Shown: positions 45,994 through 58,014, counted from the first letter of the stretch. The stretch is DNA of 64,000 nucleotides from Xenorhabdus cabanillasii (GCF_003386665.1 NZ_QTUB01000001.1:620001-684000), one strand, 5' to 3'. Made by a program: numbers and translations. Notes: generated by a model from the sequence alone, not told the origin.

Positions 45994-47295
45994 TTACAGA
46001 ACCATGTCTCCAAATAGGAAACCGAATGCTACAGCCAATCCAACAGCAATTGTTCCCGGAATGAAGAACGGGTGATTGAAAACGAAGCGTCCGATCCGGG
46101 TAGTTCCGGTATCATCCATTTGCACTGCTGCAACCAGTGTCGGATAGGTTGGCAAAATGAATAGACCGGAAACCGCAGAGAACGAAGCAATTGCAGTCAA
46201 TGGTGTGACATGCAGTGCCAGCGCCATTGGCATCAACGCTTTTGCTGTTGCTGCTTGCGAATAAAGCAAAGCGGAACAGAAGAAGAAAATAACGGCCAGC
46301 AGCCACGGTTGAGCATGGATCAAACTCCCGGCGGTGGCTTTGATCCAGTCAAGATTAGCCTGTACAAAAGTATCCCCTAACCATGCAACCCCTAAAATAC
46401 AGATACATGCACTCATGCCTGCTTTAAAAGTACTTGAGTTCAGAATGGCATCCGTATCGACAGAGCAGAGAATGGTGGTAAGGGTAGCGATACTGAGCAT
46501 GATGATCAGAATTGCATTTGTGGTGTTCATCAGGGATTTTTCAATAAGGCCGACACTCGGACTGTTGATAATTGCATAAATAACGATCCCAATTACCCCT
46601 AATAGAAACAGTAGGACAGAGAGCTTAGCTTTTGGTTTGATATCAATTTTTTGGTTACTGCGTAGTTCGATTAGACCATCTGTAAGGCGTTTTTGATAAA
46701 TCGGATCGTTAGACAATTTAGAATCGAAAAACCATGAAATAATGAATGACATCAAAATAACCGCAGTAAACGATGAGGGGATTATTACCATCAACATTTG
46801 AATATAGCTAATACCTTGCCCTTCCATAATAGAAGACATATAAACTACTGCGGCGGAGATTGGTGAAGAGGTGAGTCCAATTTGTGCGGCTACGACGGCT
46901 GTTGATAGTGGCCGACATGGTTTAATGCCTTGTTCTTTTGCTACTTCGGCGATCACGGGTTGTGTTGCCAGAGAAATATTTCCTGTTCCAGCCAACAACG
47001 TCAAACAATAAGTGACGATTGGTGCGAGGATAGTGATATACTTCGGGTTTCTTCGCAGTAGTTTCTCTGTTTGTTGAACCAAATAATCTAGCCCACCAGC
47101 TACTTGCATGACAGAAATAGCCGCAATGACTCCCATGATGATTGAAATAACGTCAAATGGAATACTTCCCGGTTTGACTCCGATTATAGACAGAACTAAG
47201 ACACCAAGTGCCCCGGCAAAGCCAATACCGATTCCCCCTAATCGCGCCCCCAAAAAAATGGCCAGCAGAACGATAATTAATTCTACGGCTAACAT
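45994..47295 (-). CDS. dcuA: Anaerobic C4-dicarboxylate antiporter DcuA
   Basis: 433-residue inner membrane transporter that exchanges aspartate, fumarate and succinate. Hydrophobic segments span the whole length; family motifs include GLDYLVQQTEKLLRRNPKYI, TLLAGTGNISLATQPVIAE and FILPTYPTLVAAVQMDDTGT. Together with aspA it feeds fumarate respiration or aspartate-driven nitrogen uptake. In other enterics aspA and dcuA are adjacent and co-transcribed; here 3.6 kb of extra DNA separates them. Confidence 0.96.
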   Translation of the reverse strand: MLAVELIIVLLAIFLGARLGGIGIGFAGALGVLVLSIIGVKPGSIPFDVISIIMGVIAAISVMQVAGGLDYLVQQTEKLLRRNPKYITILAPIVTYCLTLLAGTGNISLATQPVIAEVAKEQGIKPCRPLSTAVVAAQIGLTSSPISAAVVYMSSIMEGQGISYIQMLMVIIPSSFTAVILMSFIISWFFDSKLSNDPIYQKRLTDGLIELRSNQKIDIKPKAKLSVLLFLLGVIGIVIYAIINSPSVGLIEKSLMNTTNAILIIMLSIATLTTILCSVDTDAILNSSTFKAGMSACICILGVAWLGDTFVQANLDWIKATAGSLIHAQPWLLAVIFFFCSALLYSQAATAKALMPMALALHVTPLTAIASFSAVSGLFILPTYPTLVAAVQMDDTGTTRIGRFVFNHPFFIPGTIAVGLAVAFGFLFGDMVL

Positions 47296-47930
47296 ATTAC
47301 GTACTCCTTTGTTTTTTAATATTGTGAAAATTTTTTGTTAAATTTTAGTGTGATTGGTAAAGCTAAAAATTCTATATCTAACTAAGAATCTACCCATTAG
47401 GTTCTAACTGCCCAATAATAGAACTCTTTATTTCGGTTCCTGATATACAAGACTTTCAGTCGATTGCGAGTTATGTGATCGACACAGAGTTGAGGTCAAG
47501 AATCTCCTGATTGTGTAACGGCATTAAAATCAGTAACTCATCTTAATTAATTGATTTTTTTACTAAAAATATTTATATTGTATGTCATCGTCATCAAAGC
47601 ATTTTACTTTTATATGCTGGTTTTTTTATTTATTGAGTAATTTAATAGAGATTACATCATTATATATTGTTTTAACACAAACTTTTTATGTTTTTATAAG
47701 TGTAATTTACGTTTAATTTTTGATATGAAGGTCGGTTATAGTTAGAAAATAGTATTTTACATTAAATCGTTATAAGTGATTTTAATGTAAATTTCATGTT
47801 GCAGTTACTATGCGGAATCGAGAAAAATGTAATGTTATTTTAGTTGTTATAATATGAGCCATGTTGTAGCTCATATTATATTTTGACTTCTATTTAAAAG
47901 GGGATGTGATTTTAAGTATAATTATTAAAT
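47296..47930. other. AT-rich intergenic region upstream of dcuA
   Basis: No gene. Contains the hairpin at 47850-47878. No convincing CRP or FNR site found, so the dcuA promoter after loss of the aspA junction is not defined. Confidence 0.45.
47850..47878. terminator. Hairpin downstream of the AEC permease gene
   Basis: TAATATGAGC and GCTCATATTA form a perfect 10-base-pair stem with a nine-base loop. It lacks a clear T run on the minus strand, so termination is tentative. Confidence 0.5.
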
Positions 47931-48842
47931 TCAACTAGTGAAATTGCTAAATATGATGATGGAAATTGGTACAGTAATAATGGCAAGTATTGTACTCAAC
48001 ATTACTGAAAAAGCTGCTTTTTCAGGATGTAAATTAAGGTTGCTTGCAATAACAACTACATTACCGGCCATAGGTGTGGCTAACATTAATGCTATTACAG
48101 TTAGTAAGTTATTAGGGACATCAATTATATAATAAAAAAAGGATATACCAACAACAGGATATATCATATGTTTCCATAACAATGAAAAGAAAGAAAATTT
48201 CCAATCAATCTTTATCTTATAAAAAGAAGATAGAGTAATCCCAATAACCATCATGCCAAGAACGCTATAAGCACCTTTGAAATTTTCTAGTGTAGAAATG
48301 AGTATTGGATTTAATGTGATCTCACTACTTTTAAAAAACACGCCTAATATTGCAGAGTAAATGATTGGTAATTTAATGATTTTTATTAGGCATTCTCTTG
48401 TGGATAAATTACCTTTGGCGGTAATAAAATAGCCCACTGTAAATTCATATAGATTGATGCCTATAATGATAAAAATGGTAATAGCTATTTGATTAGAGTT
48501 AAAAATAGCAAAGGCTATCGGTAATGCAAAATAGCCAGTGTTACCTGTTCCGCCTGCGAATCCAAATAGATTTGATTTATTGCAGTCCCATAAAATTTTT
48601 CCTACTAAATAAGCCATGAATGCAGAAAGTGACGCTGTCAAAAAACTTGCGATTGAATATGAGAAATAAGTTAAGTCTGAGGGTGATTGTATTATTGAGA
48701 TAAAAATAACAACAGGGGATATAATATATATTAATAATGATGATATATCTTTTGTTTTTAAATTTAACACCTTGCCAATAACAAAACCTATTAATGTGAT
48801 GAATACTAATAAAAATACTCTAAACATAACTTCAAAAAACAT
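47931..48842 (-). CDS. AEC-family (auxin efflux carrier) permease
   Basis: 303 residues, ten hydrophobic segments, with the family hallmarks FAGGTGNTGYFALPIAFAIF in the first half and IALMLATPMAGNVVVIAS in the second. Bacterial members move organic acids or small metabolites. It lies 54 bases downstream of an oxygenase gene with a small hairpin between, suggesting it transports the oxygenase product or substrate (inference). Very AT-rich compared with dcuA and aspA, consistent with acquisition. Confidence 0.85.
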   Translation of the reverse strand: MFFEVMFRVFLLVFITLIGFVIGKVLNLKTKDISSLLIYIISPVVIFISIIQSPSDLTYFSYSIASFLTASLSAFMAYLVGKILWDCNKSNLFGFAGGTGNTGYFALPIAFAIFNSNQIAITIFIIIGINLYEFTVGYFITAKGNLSTRECLIKIIKLPIIYSAILGVFFKSSEITLNPILISTLENFKGAYSVLGMMVIGITLSSFYKIKIDWKFSFFSLLWKHMIYPVVGISFFYYIIDVPNNLLTVIALMLATPMAGNVVVIASNLNLHPEKAAFSVMLSTILAIITVPISIIIFSNFTS

Positions 48843-48868
48843 AAATCACCTAATTTTTATAAAATTTT

Positions 48869-48890
48869 AAGCCTACAAATTAGTAGGCTT
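48869..48890 (-). terminator. Hairpin between oxygenase and permease genes
   Basis: AAGCCTAC pairs with GTAGGCTT around a six-base loop, followed on the minus strand by AAAATTTT. It may be a partial terminator setting a lower permease level. Confidence 0.55.
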
Positions 48891-48896
48891 ATAACT

Positions 48897-49799
48897 TTAA
48901 CATGTTAATTCCAGTACAGTAGCTGTTGGAATTATGGATGAACCATAACACCGCTGAAGCCAGCGTTCACCTTTCACTTCTCCCCTACCATGTACGCATC
49001 TTAAATTATTGAATATAATAAGATTTCCAGGTTGCCATTCATGAGTAAAAACGACACTATCAATGGCATCATGTAAGCTAGATAAGGCTTTTTGGGCTTT
49101 TTCATTTATACCTGTTGTATTATGGAATGCTACTTTCATTTCATAAATTCCATCAATACGATCTAGTACAGATGTTTTTGTTTTTTCAAAGTTAACATTA
49201 AATGTAGCAGGAGCAGTATGAATATATAATTTACTCATTAATATATCTATTTCATCTTTTGAGATTTTTTCCAAGGCTTCGCTAAGTGATGCTAATCTTG
49301 TTCCTGTTTTATATTTATCAGTCAAACATACTAATGATAGAGTATGTGGTCTAATATATCTATTTAAGTAAGCTGCATCAGTATGATAATCAAACTCTAC
49401 TGTTCCATTATTCGATGGTACATTTTCTTTGGATTTAACAGGAACAATTTCGTGGACAAGGGCTCCATCTTTTTCTTCCTTATATGAGAATGGATTGAAT
49501 CCTAGTGCGTTACTTACTCCGAGAATACTAAGCTCTGAGATAATTCCTTTTTCTTTAGAGACCGTTCCATCAGTTGGAACGGAAGGTATGGCTTTATCTA
49601 TAGGGATGTTAGAGAACTGGACATATCCTTTCCCGTAATTAATTTCATTACGAAGTTCTTTAATGTCAGGTAAAAATTTTTCAGCTATTTCTTTACTCTT
49701 AATAATTATCTCTTTATTAATACCTGTTACGTTTCTGGTTACTCCGTAAAGTTCCTCTTGCCATAATTCGTATGCTTCATTAGGTATGACGATTTTCAT
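48897..49799 (-). CDS. Fe(II)/2-oxoglutarate-dependent oxygenase, amino-acid hydroxylase-like
   Basis: 300 residues from ATG 49799 (MKIVIPNEAYELWQEELY); an in-frame start 93 bases earlier seems artificial. The facial triad is visible as HTD in FDYHTDAAYLN and the distal His in LRCVHGRGEVKGERWLQRCY, whose Arg would hold 2-oxoglutarate. This arrangement resembles the clavaminate synthase-like/VioC/AsnO group that hydroxylates free arginine, lysine or asparagine. Paired with an AEC permease downstream. It may make a hydroxylated amino acid for secretion or for a natural product; no biosynthetic cluster is nearby. Confidence 0.78.
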   Translation of the reverse strand: MKIVIPNEAYELWQEELYGVTRNVTGINKEIIIKSKEIAEKFLPDIKELRNEINYGKGYVQFSNIPIDKAIPSVPTDGTVSKEKGIISELSILGVSNALGFNPFSYKEEKDGALVHEIVPVKSKENVPSNNGTVEFDYHTDAAYLNRYIRPHTLSLVCLTDKYKTGTRLASLSEALEKISKDEIDILMSKLYIHTAPATFNVNFEKTKTSVLDRIDGIYEMKVAFHNTTGINEKAQKALSSLHDAIDSVVFTHEWQPGNLIIFNNLRCVHGRGEVKGERWLQRCYGSSIIPTATVLELTC

Positions 49800-50009
49800 G
49801 ATTATATTCTTGGTGTTAATATTTGTTATGTGAGTTTTGTATTTTGATAATACGGTGTTTCTTTGTTTGTGTAAATAAATAATAAATATCATAATGTAAT
49901 AATATTTAATATAAACGAAATAAAATGGAGTGTTATTGATTTAATTTAATGATGTGATTGTTATTATTAGTGATTTTTTTGTTTTTACTAGATGTTATCG
50001 TCATAAATT

Positions 50010-50031
50010 AATTAATTAATTAATTAATTCA
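50010..50031. repeat. Simple ATTA repeat
   Basis: Five tandem ATTA units in an AT-rich spacer upstream of the IS5 remnant. Confidence 0.6.
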
Positions 50032-50070
50032 TGTAATAATATCCGCTTATTACCGGAATGATTACTTAGC

Positions 50071-50822
50071 TATGAACACACCAACACACCGCCGTCACGA
50101 TATTTCCGATCATATTTGGCGTTTGCTTGAACTTCACCTACCGGACGTAAGGGAGTTTGGGGGCGTGTCGTATTTATTAATGCCGTGTTCTGGATTTTAC
50201 GGGCAGACTCCCCTAGAGAGATTGACCGCCCGATTATGGTGACTGGAAAAATACGCATAGCCGTTTTTGTTGGTGGCAGGACAAAGGCATATGGGAAGGA
50301 TTGCTTGAAGAACTCATCTTTGAACCCGATTTCGAATGGCTGATGATTGACACAGTCACATTCAGGTCCATCCCCATCGTGCCGCAAGGGCGGTAGGAGG
50401 CAATTAGGATATGGGGCGCACAAAAGGAGGCCCAATACCAAGATACATCCGTCTGTGGATGCACATGGTATGTCGATCAGAGCGCTTATTACACGCGATA
50501 ACACAGCGGGTTGCTCACACGCTGAGGCCTTGATTGAAGGAATAGAAGTAGGCCATTGATTAGCGGATCGGGGCTATGACGGTCATTCCGTTGTTGAACA
50601 GGCAAGAAACAAGGAATAGCCGAGCACATTCCCAGCCACAAAATCGCAAAAATGAAATGAGAATATGATCGGAACTTCTATCGACTCAGGCAATGAGTTG
50701 AAAATGCTTTTCTTAAACTTAAACGTTGGCTTGGTATAGCGACCCATTATGCCAAAAATAGTGCCTCATTTCTTGCTGCTGTTCAGATCCGCTGCTTCGC
50801 GCTTTGGCTAAGCATTTTATGA
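50071..50822 (+). pseudogene. Degenerate IS5-family transposase
   Basis: Scattered over three frames: ISDHIWRLLELHLP at the start, RAHSQPQNRKNEMR, LAWYSDPLCQK-type debris and the C-terminal LLRALAKHFM region, fitting the IS5-type end in which a KRNRK motif and IATRYAKNSASFLAAVQIR occur. Many stops; long dead. Confidence 0.65.
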
Positions 50823-50873
50823 CGATGCTATTTAAGAAGATAAAAATAGAATAATCTATAATAATAAATTAAA

Positions 50874-50905
50874 AAGGCACGCTTCCGGTTGGAATAGCGT
50901 GCCTT
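50874..50905 (-). terminator. Terminator of aspA
   Basis: AAGGCACGCT and AGCGTGCCTT form a perfect 10-base-pair stem; the minus strand continues with a T run. Confidence 0.85.
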
Positions 50906-50941
50906 AAAAATTAAGACGAACTCGTTATTATAATCATTTAA

Positions 50942-52366
50942 TCAGTCATCAAAACGTTTTGCTTTATAAGTCGGATGTTTTAGGTTCTCAACAGAGAAAA
51001 TATCATCTAATTGCGCTTCTGTCAGCAGGCCACGCTCCAGAACGACTTCCCGGACACTTTTACCCGTTTCTGCACAGATCTTACCTACGATATCGCCATT
51101 ATGGTGACCGATGAATGGATTCAGATAGGTTACGATACCGATAGAGTTAAAGACAAAGCTTTCGCATACATCTTTATTGGCCGTAATACCATTAACACAT
51201 TTTTCAACCAGATTGCGGCACGCATTGCTCAGGATCGTAATGGATTCAAACATTGCCTGACCAATTGCTGGCTCCATCACGTTCAATTGTAATTGACCTG
51301 CTTCTGCGGCCATGGTGATGCAGGTATCATTGCCAATAACTTTGAAACAAACCTGGTTAACAACTTCTGGCACCACCGGGTTCACTTTGGCTGGCATAAT
51401 GGAAGAGCCAGCCTGCAACTCTGGCAGATTGATTTCGTTCAGACCCGCGCGTGGGCCGGAAGAGAGCAGACGCAGATCGTTACAAATTTTGGACATTTTT
51501 ACTGCCAGACGTTTCAGTGCTCCGTGAACCATCACATAAGCACCACAGTCGGAAGTTGCTTCAATCAGGTCTTCTGCGGGTACACAAGGCAGGCCAGTGA
51601 CTTCTGCCAATTTTTCCACAACCAGTTTCTGATAGCCGGGTGCTGTATTCAGGCCAGTACCGATAGCAGTTGCTCCTAGGTTGACTTCCAATAGCAATTC
51701 CGCTGTACGGGTGATATTTTTAGTCTCTTCTTTCAATAACATAGAGAAGGCACGGAACTCCTGACCCAAAGTCATCGGCACAGCGTCTTGCAGCTGAGTA
51801 CGACCCATTTTCAGGATGTCGTCGAATTCAATCCCTTTTTTGTCAAAGCCTGCTTTTAATAATTCAATAGAATCGATCAACTGTATGATTGAGTTGTAGA
51901 CAGCAATACGGAACCCTGTAGGATAAGCATCGTTGGTTGACTGGCTTCTGTTCAGATGATCATTGGGGTTCAGGTACTCATATTCACCTTTCTGGTGTCC
52001 CATCAGTTCAAGACCGATATTTGCCAACACCTCATTCGTATTCATATTTAGTGAGGTGCCTGCACCGCCCTGAAAAACGTCAACCGGGAACTGATCCATA
52101 CATTTACCCGTGTTGAGCAGCTCATCACAGGCTTTGACAATGATATTTGCAACTTTACCGGGAATAGTATGGAGCTCTTTGTTTGCCAGTGCTGCTGCTT
52201 TTTTCACCATTACCATGCCACGGATGAATTCAGGTACGTCGTTGATGGAGCGGTCACTGATATAGAAGTTTTCAATCGCACGTAGAGTGTGAATACCGTA
52301 ATAGGCTTCAGCAGGGACTTCACGTTTACCTAACAGGTCTTCTTCGATACGAATGTTGTTTGACAT
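50942..52366 (-). CDS. aspA: Aspartate ammonia-lyase
   Basis: Converts L-aspartate to fumarate and ammonia. 474 residues, near identical to the E. coli enzyme, with the fumarase/aspartase signature loop [11 protein letters not shown] carrying the catalytic Ser, the substrate motifs [15 protein letters not shown] and [13 protein letters not shown], and [20 protein letters not shown] near the end. A CRP-like site lies upstream. The operon partner dcuA has been displaced. Confidence 0.97.
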   Translation of the reverse strand: MSNNIRIEEDLLGKREVPAEAYYGIHTLRAIENFYISDRSINDVPEFIRGMVMVKKAAALANKELHTIPGKVANIIVKACDELLNTGKCMDQFPVDVFQGGAGTSLNMNTNEVLANIGLELMGHQKGEYEYLNPNDHLNRSQSTNDAYPTGFRIAVYNSIIQLIDSIELLKAGFDKKGIEFDDILKMGRTQLQDAVPMTLGQEFRAFSMLLKEETKNITRTAELLLEVNLGATAIGTGLNTAPGYQKLVVEKLAEVTGLPCVPAEDLIEATSDCGAYVMVHGALKRLAVKMSKICNDLRLLSSGPRAGLNEINLPELQAGSSIMPAKVNPVVPEVVNQVCFKVIGNDTCITMAAEAGQLQLNVMEPAIGQAMFESITILSNACRNLVEKCVNGITANKDVCESFVFNSIGIVTYLNPFIGHHNGDIVGKICAETGKSVREVVLERGLLTEAQLDDIFSVENLKHPTYKAKRFDD

Positions 52367-52559
52367 GAGAACCTTCTTAAGATTGGATACGTTTTTTACT
52401 GTTTGTTATGTGTTTGTTGAGATAATGTTTCCGATGGTAATTACTGTGATATTAACCAATTACCACTAAATTGCCGGCGCGATCATATTTGGATTTGTTA
52501 GAAATGCCTTGAACCTGGATCACTTTATAGTACGATTTTATTTAATGAAATGGCATATG

Positions 52560-52575
52560 TGTGATTAAGGTCACG
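52560..52575. promoter_or_regulatory. CRP-like binding site between aspA and fxsA
   Basis: TGTGATTAAGGTCACG fits TGTGA-N6-TCACA in nine of ten key bases. It lies 194 bases upstream of the aspA start; aspA is CRP-activated in E. coli. Confidence 0.6.
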
Positions 52576-52762
52576 GTTACTCAGCTTAAAAGTCAAGCGT
52601 CACAAGTATTGAAAACCGTTATTGTTATCCCCACACTATGTCAATCTCGAGCGTTATCATTAATGAACATGGTTATAAGAAAGAAGACTGTATTCACAAT
52701 CGGATGAAAATGCCAATTTATCCCCTTTATCTTTCAGGTTGCCTCAACTAAAGGAGAACAAC

Positions 52763-53281
52763 GTGCGCTGGCTCCCACTTATCCTGATATGCCTGCTGGT
52801 TTATATTGAATCAGTTCTGTTCGTCCGCATTGCTTCTGAAGTCGGGGTCTTGCTAACCCTGTTATTGGTAGTTCTGACTTCTTGTGTTGGTGTTTCCCTT
52901 GTCCGTAATCAGGGAATCAAAAATTTTATGACGATGCAGCAGAAAATTGCTACCGGAGAAAGCCCTGCGGCAGAAGCCGTTAAAAGTGTCTCTTTAGTGA
53001 TAGCGGGATTCCTGTTAATACTCCCTGGCTTTTTTACCGATTTTCTTGGGTTATTGCTGCTGCTGTCTCCGGTACAAAAATTACTGGCAGCAAAATTGCT
53101 GCCACATATTACCTTTTATCGCCCGAATGTCCGTGGAGGATATGGTCAGGATGATGGTCATGGGCAAACATTTGAAGGAGAGTATCAGCGCAAGCAAGAT
53201 GATGCCTCCTATACTATTACTCGTGATAATCAAAAAAATGATGATCAAAAACGTCATGATGATAGTTACAACAAGAAGTAA
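52763..53281 (+). CDS. fxsA: FxsA membrane protein
   Basis: Inner membrane protein that in E. coli reduces F-plasmid exclusion of phage T7 when overproduced. The start is GTG 52763 (AAAGGAGAAC upstream), giving MRWLPLILICLLVYIESVLF; an earlier in-frame ATG gives a poor N-terminus. Two or three membrane segments (TLLLVVLTSCVGVSLVRNQG, VIAGFLLILPGFFTDFLGLL) and a hydrophilic, His/Asp/Lys-rich tail. Located between aspA and groES as in E. coli. Confidence 0.92.
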   Translation: MRWLPLILICLLVYIESVLFVRIASEVGVLLTLLLVVLTSCVGVSLVRNQGIKNFMTMQQKIATGESPAAEAVKSVSLVIAGFLLILPGFFTDFLGLLLLLSPVQKLLAAKLLPHITFYRPNVRGGYGQDDGHGQTFEGEYQRKQDDASYTITRDNQKNDDQKRHDDSYNKK

Positions 53282-53345
53282 TTTCGGCTTATGTTGTCTG
53301 AGATTTCAGAGGGTAATAAAAAAGTGAAATATTTTTTGCTATCCC

Positions 53346-53376
53346 CCCTTGAAGTACTGCTTATATGCCCCAACTT
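53346..53376 (+). promoter_or_regulatory. Sigma-32 heat-shock promoter of groES-groEL
   Basis: CCCTTGAAG (53346-53354) and CCCCAACTT (53368-53376) with a 13-base spacer match the heat-shock consensus and the E. coli groE promoter. Confidence 0.82.
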
Positions 53377-53458
53377 GTAGCTTCATGGTACTGGTTCTGT
53401 TGGGTTCTGGTATCAATCCTCTTACCTGATATGGACTTTATTTATAGGAGATCTATCA

Positions 53459-53752
53459 ATGAAAATTCGTCCATTACATGACCGCGTTATCGTTAAGCGT
53501 ACAGAAGTTGAATCAAAATCTGCTGGCGGAATTGTTCTGACGGGCTCTGCTGCGGGCAAATCTACCCGTGGGGAAATTTTGGCAGTCGGCAATGGTCGCA
53601 TCCTCGAAAATGGGGACGTGAAGGCGCTGGACGTAAAAGTGGGTGATACCGTCATTTTTAATGAAGGTTACGGCGTTAAAACAGAAAAGATCGATAACGA
53701 AGAAGTGTTGATCATGTCTGAAAGCGACATTCTGGCAATTGTTGAAGCGTAA
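53459..53752 (+). CDS. groES: Co-chaperonin GroES
   Basis: 97-residue lid of the GroEL chamber. Mobile loop [20 protein letters not shown] and the conserved [14 protein letters not shown] start are complete. AGGAGATCTATCA precedes the ATG. It is followed after 61 bases by groEL and shares the heat-shock promoter. Confidence 0.98.
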   Translation: MKIRPLHDRVIVKRTEVESKSAGGIVLTGSAAGKSTRGEILAVGNGRILENGDVKALDVKVGDTVIFNEGYGVKTEKIDNEEVLIMSESDILAIVEA

Positions 53753-53801
53753 TTGAGAATCTTATTACGCTGAGATCTTCTTAATAATTGAACGAATTTA
53801 A

Positions 53802-55460
<1,659 letters not shown>

Positions 55461-55510
55461 TGCTGTTCATCCTGATGATGGAATTGCCCGTCCATTAGGA
55501 TAAAAGTTTG

Positions 55511-55543
55511 AAGGCGAGCAGAAAATATCTGCTCGCCTTTTTA
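55511..55543 (+). terminator. Terminator of groES-groEL
   Basis: AAGGCGAGCAG and CTGCTCGCCTT form a perfect 11-base-pair stem followed by TTTTT. Confidence 0.92.
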
Positions 55544-55633
55544 CTTTTGACTCTTAATGAAATACAAAAGGGTATATTTATCATTGTGGTATAAGTTTCG
55601 TGGTGTAAGTTCCAATAACCGATGAGGGAAGAA

Positions 55634-55975
55634 ATGCGAATTAAAATTTTGCTCGGATTGTCAGTATTGCTACTGGCTGGTTGTACAACGAATAATCAAT
55701 TAACTTCCGCGGGCTCTAATGTACGTTTTGTCGATACTCAGCCGGGTAGCGAATGTCAGCGATTAGGTGAAGTGACTGGTACTCAAAGCAACTGGTTCAA
55801 TGGGGTTGGTAATGAGAGCAGTTCTATGCGTGGTGCAGCTAATGATTTACGTAATAAAGCGGCTGCAATGGGGGGAAATGTCATTTATGGTGCAAATAGC
55901 CCATCAGAAAATCTGTTAGGTAGCTTTGTTCCCCTTGATAGCAAAATGGTTGGACAAGTCTATAAATGTCCCTAG
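55634..55975 (+). CDS. yjeI: DUF4156 lipoprotein YjeI
   Basis: 113-residue lipoprotein from ATG 55634 (GATGAGGGAAGAA upstream). Signal peptide with lipobox LLAGC, then a DUF4156 domain (FVDTQPGSECQRLGEVTGTQ, DLRNKAAAMGGNVIYGANSP). Position after groEL is as in E. coli. Function unknown. Confidence 0.88.
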   Translation: MRIKILLGLSVLLLAGCTTNNQLTSAGSNVRFVDTQPGSECQRLGEVTGTQSNWFNGVGNESSSMRGAANDLRNKAAAMGGNVIYGANSPSENLLGSFVPLDSKMVGQVYKCP

Positions 55976-56157
55976 GCGCCAGTAAGAAGATATAGCAAAG
56001 AAAAAGAACATGGTATGCAGTTTGGGCAATGTCCAGAAAAACGTTTTGTAACACGATAAGTGACCTGATCGTTTGAATTTCTGTGCACTGCCCATTATGA
56101 AATGTTTGTGACGGTGGGTTTGTTGAATCAGCGATGGCTGAACATCATCTTGATCAG

Positions 56158-57186
56158 TTAGTGCTGCCCGAAGCCTAAATCCAGTGGTGTTTTACTCGGT
56201 TCGCCACCGATTTCCCTTATCAGACGCGGAACCAAATAGCCGGAGACTTTAGCCAATAGCTCCCTCATAATGGATTTTGCTTCTTCATCAGTGACAAGAA
56301 AATGTGCAGCTCCCTGAACTTTATCCAGCACATGGATGTAGTAAGGTAAGATCCCCGCATCAAATAACGCATTACTTAAGTCTGCCAGAGTATCGGCATT
56401 GTCATTTACATCACGCAATATAACGCTTTGATTCAACAGTGTTACTCCCGCTTGTTTCAATCGCATCATGCTATTGTGAAAAGCATCATCAATTTCATTT
56501 GCATGGTTAATATGGGTTACCATAATCACTTGCAAATCTGATTGTGCCAAACGGTTACATAATGAAAGAGTAATCCTGTCGGGGATGACGACAGGTAAGC
56601 GGGTATGAATACGTAACCGTTTAATATGCGGGATGGATTCAAGATGAGTAATTAGCCAATCCAGTTCATGATCTTTCGCCATAAGCGGGTCACCACCGGA
56701 AAAGATGATTTCATTCAGCTCAGTATGCTGTTCAATATAATTAAGTGCTGCATGCCAGTTGTTTTTATTACCTTTATTATCTTCATAAGGGAAATGGCGT
56801 CGGAAGCAATAACGGCAATTTACCGCGCAGCCTCCTTTGACCAGTAATAAAGCACGGTTGCGATACTTATGCAGCAATCCGGGAACCACTGGATGTTGTT
56901 CATCTAATGGATCAGTGGAAAAACCAGCTGGAATATCAAACTCTTCTCGTGCAGTAAGAACCTGTAGTAATAAGGGATCCCGCGGATCGCCTTTTTTCAT
57001 TCGTGATACAAATGCTCTTGGCACACGTAAAGGAAATAAGCGCCGCGCCTCATTGCCTTCTTTCAATATGGCGTGCGTGCTCAGGGACAACAATTGCAAC
57101 AACTCATTGGGATCAGTGATAACATCCGTAAGTTGTTGTAGCCAGACTTCTCTGGCAGGGTGAGTTTGGGTTATAATGTGTGCCAT
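56158..57186 (-). CDS. epmB: EF-P (R)-beta-lysylation protein, lysine 2,3-aminomutase EpmB
   Basis: Radical SAM enzyme that makes (R)-beta-lysine, which EpmA attaches to Lys34 of EF-P. 342 residues. The 4Fe-4S motif is in GGCAVNCRYCFRRHFPYE near residues 119-127, followed by IIFSGGDPLMAKDHEL. PLP-binding Lys region near QGAAHF. It is divergent from efp with a 40-base gap that must contain both promoters. EpmA itself is not in this window. Confidence 0.95.
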   Translation of the reverse strand: MAHIITQTHPAREVWLQQLTDVITDPNELLQLLSLSTHAILKEGNEARRLFPLRVPRAFVSRMKKGDPRDPLLLQVLTAREEFDIPAGFSTDPLDEQHPVVPGLLHKYRNRALLLVKGGCAVNCRYCFRRHFPYEDNKGNKNNWHAALNYIEQHTELNEIIFSGGDPLMAKDHELDWLITHLESIPHIKRLRIHTRLPVVIPDRITLSLCNRLAQSDLQVIMVTHINHANEIDDAFHNSMMRLKQAGVTLLNQSVILRDVNDNADTLADLSNALFDAGILPYYIHVLDKVQGAAHFLVTDEEAKSIMRELLAKVSGYLVPRLIREIGGEPSKTPLDLGFGQH

Positions 57187-57226
57187 TTTTTGGCTAAGCC
57201 ATTTCGTTAAAAATTAGAGGATCTCC

Positions 57227-57793
57227 ATGGCTACTTATAGTACCAATGAATTCCGTTCAGGTCTTAAAATCATGTTAGATGGCGAGCCGTGCGCTATCCT
57301 TGACAGTGAGTTTGTTAAACCTGGTAAAGGGCAGGCATTTGCCCGCGTCCGTATTCGTAAGTTGATTTCTGGTAAATTGCTGGAAAAAACTTTTAAATCA
57401 ACAGACTCTGTTGAAAGCGCAGATGTTATGGATATGAACCTGACTTATCTGTACAACGATGGTGAATTCTGGCATTTCATGAACAATGAGACTTTTGAGC
57501 AGTTAGCTGCTGATGTGAAAGCCGTTGGTGATAATGAAAAATGGCTGATCGATCAGGCAGAATGTATTCTGACTCTGTGGAATGGCCGTCCTATCGCTGT
57601 TACTCCACCAAACTTTGTTGAACTGGAAGTTGTTGACACTGATCCGGGCCTGAAAGGTGATACCGCAGGTACTGGTGGTAAACCAGCAACTCTGAGCACT
57701 GGCGCAGTAGTGAAAGTACCTCTGTTTGTACAGATCGGTGAAGTCATTAAAGTTGATACCCGCTCTAACGAATACGTTTCTCGCGTGAAATAA
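57227..57793 (+). CDS. efp: Elongation factor P
   Basis: 188 residues; relieves ribosome stalling at polyproline. The modified Lys is K34 in [13 protein letters not shown], matching the beta-lysylation subfamily and the adjacent epmB. Three beta-barrel domains are complete to the end NEYVSRVK. Preceded by AGAGGATCTCC. A terminator follows. Confidence 0.98.
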   Translation: MATYSTNEFRSGLKIMLDGEPCAILDSEFVKPGKGQAFARVRIRKLISGKLLEKTFKSTDSVESADVMDMNLTYLYNDGEFWHFMNNETFEQLAADVKAVGDNEKWLIDQAECILTLWNGRPIAVTPPNFVELEVVDTDPGLKGDTAGTGGKPATLSTGAVVKVPLFVQIGEVIKVDTRSNEYVSRVK

Positions 57794-57812
57794 TCGCATA
57801 TCGTTATTTTAA

Positions 57813-57852
57813 AAAAACCGTAGCCTTTTCGTCTAGAGGTTACGGTTTTTTT
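57813..57852 (+). terminator. Terminator of efp
   Basis: AAAACCGTA pairs with TACGGTTTT, followed by further T. Confidence 0.85.
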
Positions 57853-57922
57853 GTTGCATTAGATTTGTTACACGTTGCCACTCTCTGATCTGATAGTTAT
57901 AATCCAGTTGCATTTCTTATCG

Positions 57923-57969
57923 TTATCTGGGACGACCTGGATAAACGTCATCTGATTGGGGACGGCCCC
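57923..57969 (+). promoter_or_regulatory. Guanidine-II (mini-ykkC) riboswitch
   Basis: Two hairpins with ACGR tetraloops: TTATCTGGG-ACGA-CCTGGATAA (57923-57944) and GGGG-ACGG-CCCC (57958-57969), 13 bases apart. This is the complete mini-ykkC motif, 45 bases upstream of a guanidine exporter gene. Ligand binding would expose the ribosome binding site AAGGTG. Confidence 0.9.
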
Positions 57970-58014
57970 GCTTTTCATTGGATAATTTTCCATTAGATAT
58001 TAAGGTGAAAAGGC

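Noticed and set aside
47440..47520. CRP or FNR site upstream of dcuA
   Set aside because: TGTGATCGACACAG is only a half match; no full consensus found.
50010..50031. ATTA tandem repeats as possible iterons or origin
   Set aside because: Only a simple four-base repeat in an AT-rich spacer, no associated replication gene.
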